Source: Seison nebaliae (taxonomy: Eukaryota > Rotifera > Pararotatoria > Seisonacea > Seisonidae). From it: 24,648 bases of DNA. This document shows, piece by piece, positions 19,768-24,648 of this stretch. Below the pieces are notes generated by a model. The model saw only the letters and a program-made list of their open reading frames with translations, was not told where the DNA came from and ran no database searches. The stretch covers positions 1-24,648 of the forward strand of contig JALJEE010002577.1 of assembly GCA_023231475.1 (NCBI GenBank), in the 5' to 3' direction. Made by a program: the position numbers and the translations under genes. Positions within the stretch are counted from its first letter, which is position 1; each line of letters starts with the position of its first letter.

Positions 19768-20604
19768 TCATTCAATATACCTTCCTCTAAAAGGAAATAT
19801 TATTTCTGATGGAATTCCAGGAGCTTCTCCTGGAATTGAGTCAGAACCATATTGTAATTCGTTACCCCAATTTTTACCCAATCCAATATAAGGCGAATTA
19901 ATACCTCGTTTCTTTCGTTGTCGTTTAATCTTCTTTCCCAATATATTTCGATATGTGATTGAATAAGGAGAAATATCTGTTACCAAATGTTTCTCTTTTT
20001 CATTTAAAATTTGAGTTTTGGAATCAAAATTTTCAACAGCTTTTCTTTTTTTCATAAAATCATACGGTGATTGAAACTGTGGTAAATTGATTTTCATCTT
20101 CTTTTTAGGATTCCCGTTCTCGTCTTTATTCGTCGATACATATTGCATTTCGAACGGACTAACATTATCAGAGTTAGGTACATTGATCGTATTATTTTTC
20201 TCAGTTTCAATTTTAGTTTTTTCTGGGACATCTACCTTCTCAACCGATTTATTAATTATTTTTTCTTCTTCCTCCTCCTCATCGTCATATTCATCTTCAT
20301 TACTCTCTTCCTCTTTTGTCTGGTATTCTTCTTCCTCTTTTTTCTGAAATTCTTTTTCTTTCTTTTTCTCCTTTGGCTTAATATTAATTTTAGGCGGTTT
20401 CGTTGGTTTCTGTGTAGATAATGGAATATTAAGTTCATGAGACAAGACTACCGCTTGTTGACTTAACCGTTGTGCATTATTTCTCTTCAATTTTGCTGCT
20501 GCCATTAAATGTTTGAGAACTTTTTCCGGTTCTTCATTAGCTTTCACCGGTAGCAAGTCTAACGAAAGATACCAAAATAACAAGGATATATAAAATGTGA
20601 ACAT
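19768..20604 (-). CDS. Secreted acidic Lys/Glu-rich protein with a dibasic processing site
   Basis: A single-exon frame of 278 residues from the ATG at 20604. Residues 1-22 are a signal peptide (FTFYISLLFWYLSLDLLPVKA). A long Lys/Glu-rich low-complexity region (about 75-150) follows, then ISPYSI and a basic cluster RQRKKR, which matches a furin/prohormone-convertase site. Cleavage there would release a 45-residue C-terminal peptide beginning GINSPYIGLGKNWG. I do not recognise the family. The shared ISPYSI motif, the signal peptide and the same-strand neighbour 118 bp downstream suggest it is related to, or co-regulated with, the QPQI-repeat protein. The Glu/Lys-rich part also gives shadow frames on both strands. 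Confidence 0.7.
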   Translation of the reverse strand: MFTFYISLLFWYLSLDLLPVKANEEPEKVLKHLMAAAKLKRNNAQRLSQQAVVLSHELNIPLSTQKPTKPPKINIKPKEKKKEKEFQKKEEEEYQTKEEESNEDEYDDEEEEEEKIINKSVEKVDVPEKTKIETEKNNTINVPNSDNVSPFEMQYVSTNKDENGNPKKKMKINLPQFQSPYDFMKKRKAVENFDSKTQILNEKEKHLVTDISPYSITYRNILGKKIKRQRKKRGINSPYIGLGKNWGNELQYGSDSIPGEAPGIPSEIIFPFRGRYIE

Positions 20605-21407
20605 TAGGAAAGAAGGGAAATTTTTTAAAAGTAGAGATCGAATTAGAAAAAAAAGGAAATAGTTTCACTATTTCATCTGAACTTCCAATTCTAATGCTTC
20701 TCATTCACTTTCTCTCAATTTTATACTTTATGTTAAATTTAATCTCTAAAATTGTTCACGATGAATCAGTTAATGATGTCAATACTTATTGTAATACATC
20801 TTATTTATAATACTTATATGTTTTAATTCCAATAAATCATTTTATTAATATTATCAACTGTTATAATTAATATATAAATGATTGAATAGATCTCAAACAT
20901 TTTTAACTTACTTGTTAAAATATATTACCCGAATTGTCCACCAACATATATCTTATTTATATGAATTAATCATAAATTTTATCATATCTACTAATTGTTT
21001 AATCGAAATTCAAAATAATTCAACAAAAATCGTAAAATGCGAAATAGAAGATGGTGGAAGGGACACCAATCATGAAATAACTGAAACAAGGGAATATTCG
21101 AACGCTGTCCAACTTATTGCTTTATAAACCGCTTAAACTTTTAAAGAATATTAGAAATTCCTCGAAATATTCATCTGTAATGCAATTCTAATTCTTTGAA
21201 TATTTGAATTGTAAAACAATTTTATAATTGAATGTTAAGATTCAAAAAAAATGTCTGTTCAAACTAACAGAGTACAATAATATGAACAAGTCGAAAGAAG
21301 AATATGAATTTTATACAGGTTCTATTATTTATTTATGAGAATATACAAAAAATGGTGAAATTATGAAAAAATTATGGTCAACAACTACATCACGTGGGAT
21401 TTGAACT
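20605..21407. other. AT-rich intergenic region
   Basis: About 800 bp with no supported gene. It holds the promoter of the secreted acidic protein gene (starting at 20604) and, at its right end, the 3' side of the mini-bZIP. A plus-strand frame of about 80 codons ending at 21127 has no ATG at its start and no recognisable content; a last exon of an unseen gene is possible but unsupported. Confidence 0.45.
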
Positions 21408-21614
21408 CTATGACAGACCGGGGAGACATTGTGATCCATTTAATATATTTTGTAAGAACCGGATTTCTTTCTGCAAGTTCAATTTTTCAATTTTCAAAGA
21501 TTCCAATAATTGCCGTTTATTAATAACGTGTTCCATTAATTCCTTTCTTTCAACTTTCTTTTTCTCTCGATACTTTTCTGCAGCAGTTCTTGGTTTCTGA
21601 TTCAGTCTTTCCAT
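21408..21614 (-). CDS. bZIP-like micro-protein or terminal bZIP exon (ATF4/CHOP-like)
   Basis: An open frame of 68 codons from the ATG at 21614. Residues 8-25 resemble a bZIP basic region (RTAAEKYREKKKVERKEL), close to the ATF4 type. A leucine zipper follows with heptad-spaced leucines (LLESL...LNLQKEI...FLQNIL) up to about residue 58. The invariant Asn of the basic region, five residues before the KYR, aligns with Pro here, so normal DNA contact is doubtful. A TGA lies seven codons upstream in frame. The start is therefore either this ATG, giving a 68-residue protein that is nearly all bZIP, or a splice acceptor at CTGAATCAG (just before AAACCAAG), making this the last exon of a larger factor. 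I found no upstream exon in the next kilobase. Confidence 0.6.
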   Translation of the reverse strand: MERLNQKPRTAAEKYREKKKVERKELMEHVINKRQLLESLKIEKLNLQKEIRFLQNILNGSQCLPGLS

Positions 21615-22541
21615 TATTTCTTTTCGATAAGTTCACGTGCTTATAATTGAATTGTAAATAAATCAACAAATCATCTTCAATTTTTAAAAATGTATCTTTT
21701 TTTATTGCAATTTTTACAAAAAAATTTTATTTTAAATTGAAACATTGGCTTTTAATTTTACGGAAATTTTTTGATAAGTTTCCATTTGTTTACATGACAT
21801 ATTGCAATTAAATTAAATTATTCAAAAAATCACAATGACAAATACATGAAGATAATATCTTTCACGATAGAAAGGTAAACATATAGTTTGAGGATATATG
21901 AGTGAATTGGGGCAGTTTTCAATAATTCAATCTTTCAATTTCTCTCTCAAAATCGACAGATCTTCATCCGCATTTTGGACACTTCTCAACCATTTTAAAG
22001 CTATTTTAGACCATAATCAACCTTAAAGTGTTACTTTGGACAAATCTCATCTTAATAATTGCTTTTTCCTTATAGATTTCAACTCCAAAACTATTTTTCA
22101 GATAAGAATCTTTTTTTGAGAAAAGCAGTTTGAGAAAATTATCAACTATGATTGATTTCCTATAATGCAAGTATTATTTGACCATATTTGTAAAGTAAAG
22201 TTGTATATAAAGTTAAGCAGTTTAATATAAAAAAGCGAAGAAAGAAGTATAGTAAGATTATACATTACAAAAATATAGTTGTTTATTGAGTTTTTTAGAG
22301 ATTTGTATGTTTTCATTTATCTTGCTGTCAATTTCTCATTTCTGTGTGAAAAAACATTTATAAGTTTGAGATCTGTCCGAAAAAGCAGTTCTGGGATTGA
22401 GATCAATCCAAAATGAGAGTTGATAACTGTGTATTTTGCGAAGAGAATCGAAAAGTTACCCCAGTACCATCTGGATAAAGGTTAACTAAATTTAAAGGAT
22501 AACTGTTAACTACAATTGGATAAATGTTGAACTTGAATCTG
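21615..22541. other. Intergenic region with weak dispersed repeats
   Basis: About 930 bp between the mini-bZIP and the orphan gene, probably the promoter region of both divergent genes. A motif AAGCAGTT occurs at about 22124, 22216 and 22385, and the stretch 21975-22065 looks like three decayed copies of a unit of about 30 bp starting TTTGGAC or TTTAGAC. No coding exon was recognised. Confidence 0.4.
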
Positions 22542-22576
22542 AACAAAAGTAGAACAATCATTGTTCTACTTTTGTT
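22542..22576. repeat. 35-bp near-perfect palindrome just upstream of the orphan gene
   Basis: The left arm 22542-22558 and right arm 22560-22576 are exact reverse complements of 17 nt around a single C at 22559. The right arm ends 17 nt before the ATG of the 579-residue orphan. In RNA it could form a long hairpin in the 5' leader; in DNA it could be a cruciform or a dimeric factor site. Confidence 0.95.
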
Positions 22577-22593
22577 TTTTTTACTTTTTGGAA

Positions 22594-24333
22594 ATGTTTC
22601 AATTTCGACTCTGTTACCTATCTTTATTAGTGATATATTGTTCCAATTGTTTCGGAGATAATTCAACAAAATACGAGATAACATACCCTTTCACCGCTAC
22701 GTTGACGGGAGACCTCATACATGTGTTACCAACAGTGCAAGTTATTCCTCCAATTAAAAAGGAAGTGTTTACCAATAACAAACACCACTTGATAAAATTG
22801 TCAGAATTAGAAGCAAGATATTTGGCTAAAACACAGTACAAATTCCTTGAATATATGCATCCGTTTATTAGCATCCATCAAGAATCAATGTTGGCATATA
22901 AGCGGACATTACATGTAGCATTAACGTCGTTTTCTATGAAACTTTTAATTTTCATTTTAACCATTGATAAGACATTTGAAAGATATAACCATATATTTGC
23001 CAATTCCCCATTAAAACAACGTTTCGATAAGACAGTCGAACAATTTAATAAAAATATGAAACAAGTTGATATGTGTTTCTTATCAATGAGAATAGGCTTC
23101 AATCCGGGTAACTGGTCCTTTGACACTGTAACAATATCACAACGGGAATTTCGTTTTGTTTTCGAGAAATTTATGCATCGATCTACTGATAATATTCCTT
23201 TAGCATATTCTTGTTCATTTATTGCACAGGAACTTATTATGTCATTTACGTTGCTCATGTCACAACTGTTCATACCTATAAGTAAAGTTTTAGCTAAAAC
23301 ATTTGATGAGTCACCTATGAAATTGATAAAAATGGTGGATGTCAAAGAGATTCAAATTGGAAGAATTGATAATATAAATGGAGCATTGAATAAGACATTT
23401 CAAATAATAAAAGAGGAATATAATTTTTGGCATGAATTACAAACAAATGACAATCCAAGTTTGTATTATATGGTCATGCGTCAATTAGAAGGTGTAATGA
23501 AATTCAGATCTTATGTACCTAATTTAGTTAGAAAGAAAATAAGAGAATATCCCATTAAATGCCATAAACAATTGGAATTGATATTAGATGATATTAATGA
23601 ATTCGTTATAAAATTAGATAAAGAATATGAAGATAGAGGAGTTAGAAATTTTACAACAAAACTTAGTTTCAGTTCAACAGACGAAATAGAAGAATTCTAT
23701 TTTGAACATGTATCAACAGAAGTTCGATTAATCTCCTACATTTTAATGCCGATTCATATATTTGCTACCAAATTTATTTTCATACATGTATATTCAAAAA
23801 GATGTAATCATCCATTAACGAATGTGTTATACCTCATGAAGAATGATCCGTTTATTGAGCGTTTGATGAAAATTCCAGTGTCCTACATAGATTATCCAAG
23901 TGTCTTAATTGTGCATGGTACACCGGTTGATCGTCAAATAACTGACCTACCCTTAACATCAGCATTGAAACTAAACATTAAACAACCATCCACCATAGAA
24001 AAATATAGTGAATCTGAGAGAAAAAATACCCCAACTAAGAAAGATGTAACAGAAACATTGAACACATTATGGATGCACACACACGAAGCATTCTCACATT
24101 ATGGTACGAAACAATTGAAAAGTAAACCATCTTTCGATGTATTGATGGAACGCAATGTTCATCGAGAACGTCCCATAGTTCGACATATAACTCCTCCTAT
24201 TTATAAGGAAAAAGCGATCGAATGGCCTTTACTGTCAAAAGAAGACGAAAGTTTCGATAAAACCAAAGAATCTTTTCATCTCTTCCATACCAGGAATGCT
24301 TATGAGCATCTTCTTCAAATTAATGATGGTTGA
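22594..24333 (+). CDS. Intronless secreted orphan protein, 579 residues
   Basis: An open frame without introns. The first ATG is at 22594; the frame is open further upstream, into the palindrome, but has no ATG there. Residues 1-20 form a signal peptide (MFQFRLCYLSLLVIYCSNCF). The body to about residue 430 is predicted mostly helical, with alternating amphipathic and hydrophobic stretches and few cysteines. Two segments look alike: about 140-200 (around GNWSFDTVTISQREFRFVFE) and about 325-385 (around RNFTTKLSFSSTDEIEEFYF), which suggests an internal duplication. The last 140 residues are polar, without recognisable motifs. I do not recognise the family. Having 579 codons without an intron is unusual beside SLC30A9, which has 12 exons in 492 codons; a retrocopy, recent origin or transfer are possible explanations. 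ATTAAA at 24349-24354 could be the poly(A) signal. Confidence 0.75.
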   Translation: MFQFRLCYLSLLVIYCSNCFGDNSTKYEITYPFTATLTGDLIHVLPTVQVIPPIKKEVFTNNKHHLIKLSELEARYLAKTQYKFLEYMHPFISIHQESMLAYKRTLHVALTSFSMKLLIFILTIDKTFERYNHIFANSPLKQRFDKTVEQFNKNMKQVDMCFLSMRIGFNPGNWSFDTVTISQREFRFVFEKFMHRSTDNIPLAYSCSFIAQELIMSFTLLMSQLFIPISKVLAKTFDESPMKLIKMVDVKEIQIGRIDNINGALNKTFQIIKEEYNFWHELQTNDNPSLYYMVMRQLEGVMKFRSYVPNLVRKKIREYPIKCHKQLELILDDINEFVIKLDKEYEDRGVRNFTTKLSFSSTDEIEEFYFEHVSTEVRLISYILMPIHIFATKFIFIHVYSKRCNHPLTNVLYLMKNDPFIERLMKIPVSYIDYPSVLIVHGTPVDRQITDLPLTSALKLNIKQPSTIEKYSESERKNTPTKKDVTETLNTLWMHTHEAFSHYGTKQLKSKPSFDVLMERNVHRERPIVRHITPPIYKEKAIEWPLLSKEDESFDKTKESFHLFHTRNAYEHLLQINDG

Positions 24334-24648
24334 TTTATTTACAATTATATTAAAATTAGATATTTTGCATAAACCTTTAACGTCTTTAGAGGTGTACTCT
24401 TGATAAATGCATTGATAAATATTTTATACTTCCCTGTTAAATTTGTACTAAAGTAAACTAACAAATATGCAAGTTAAATAATTATATACCAATATTTTCC
24501 GGTGGTAAACTATAGGGAAAAAATTAGTATATGATCATTTATTAGAGATAAATAGAGTACATACCATATTATTAACTTTCATTATTCGGTTTTTCAGAAA
24601 CCAGCTTCGAAATATATAGAATATAATACCAGATAATGTATTGCTTTA
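24334..24648. other. AT-rich right flank
   Basis: About 315 bp after the orphan gene, including its likely 3' UTR. I see no further gene, repeat or RNA in it before the window ends. Confidence 0.5.

Noticed and set aside
20882-21127. An 81-codon plus-strand frame
   Set aside because: It begins without an ATG and shows no recognised motif or neighbouring exon. A terminal exon cannot be excluded but is not supported.
21388-21450. A tRNA-like 3' half on the minus strand (GAGTTCAAATCCCA, like a T-arm)
   Set aside because: The T-stem pairs only partly and no anticodon arm, D-arm or matching acceptor stem was found. The segment is also the 3' end of the bZIP frame.
22403-22684. Minus-strand 93-codon frame over the palindrome and the start of the orphan gene
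   Set aside because: It is antisense to the signal peptide of the 579-residue gene and has no recognisable content.
22878-23345. Minus-strand 155-codon frame inside the orphan gene
   Set aside because: It is a shadow of the longer plus-strand frame, which has an ATG and signal peptide and spans 579 codons.

Overview
The window is AT-rich nuclear DNA from a metazoan. A Hand-family bHLH factor, an Odd-skipped-related zinc-finger factor and a polycystin-1-like WSC/PKD receptor are animal families. Hip (ST13), SLC30A9 and CDC6 are general eukaryotic housekeeping genes. Genes are compact and their introns are tiny (40-59 bp in 28 reconstructed introns). I cannot name the species. A small-genome invertebrate with minute introns (for example an acariform mite, a rotifer or an orthonectid-like animal) fits, but nothing here decides between them. 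Layout from left to right: (1) 1-4469, minus: the N-terminal 9 exons of a large polycystin-like receptor whose 3' part lies beyond the left edge. (2) 5136-6568, minus: ST13/Hip, 3 exons. (3) 7269-9287, plus: a complete 12-exon SLC30A9 gene, divergent from ST13. (4) 10327-11067, plus: a Hand-like bHLH gene, convergent with (5) 11431-12599, minus: an Odd-skipped-related gene, 3 exons. (6) 12600-15571: about 3 kb with no gene I can support, possibly cis-regulatory. (7) 15572-16486, minus: an unresolved small gene with an N-terminal hydrophobic segment. (8) 16732-18534, plus: CDC6, 5 exons. (9) 18652-19649 and 19768-20604, minus: two adjacent secreted low-complexity proteins that share a six-residue motif. 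(10) 21408-21614, minus: a 68-residue bZIP-like micro-protein. (11) 22594-24333, plus: an intronless 579-residue secreted orphan preceded by a 35-bp near-perfect palindrome. The strongest unusual signal is not a single gene. In every multi-exon gene whose frame I could follow, the intron begins GTT: 27 of 28 introns, where animal donors normally begin GTA or GTG. Many of these boundaries are fixed by family homology as well as by reading frame, and the pattern crosses six unrelated genes, so it looks like a property of this organism's splicing. Other items of interest: CDC6 has a very short N-terminus but carries a roughly 95-residue Ser/Thr/basic insertion with a CDK-type TPLK site between Walker A and Walker B; Hip has its GGMP-repeat region after the DP2 domain instead of before it; the Odd-skipped protein carries an eh1-type Groucho motif near its N-terminus; two mesoderm/heart regulators, Hand and Odd-skipped, are convergent neighbours; and the mini-bZIP has proline at the position of the invariant DNA-contacting asparagine. 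Apart from the Hand/Odd pair, the genes do not form an evident pathway.
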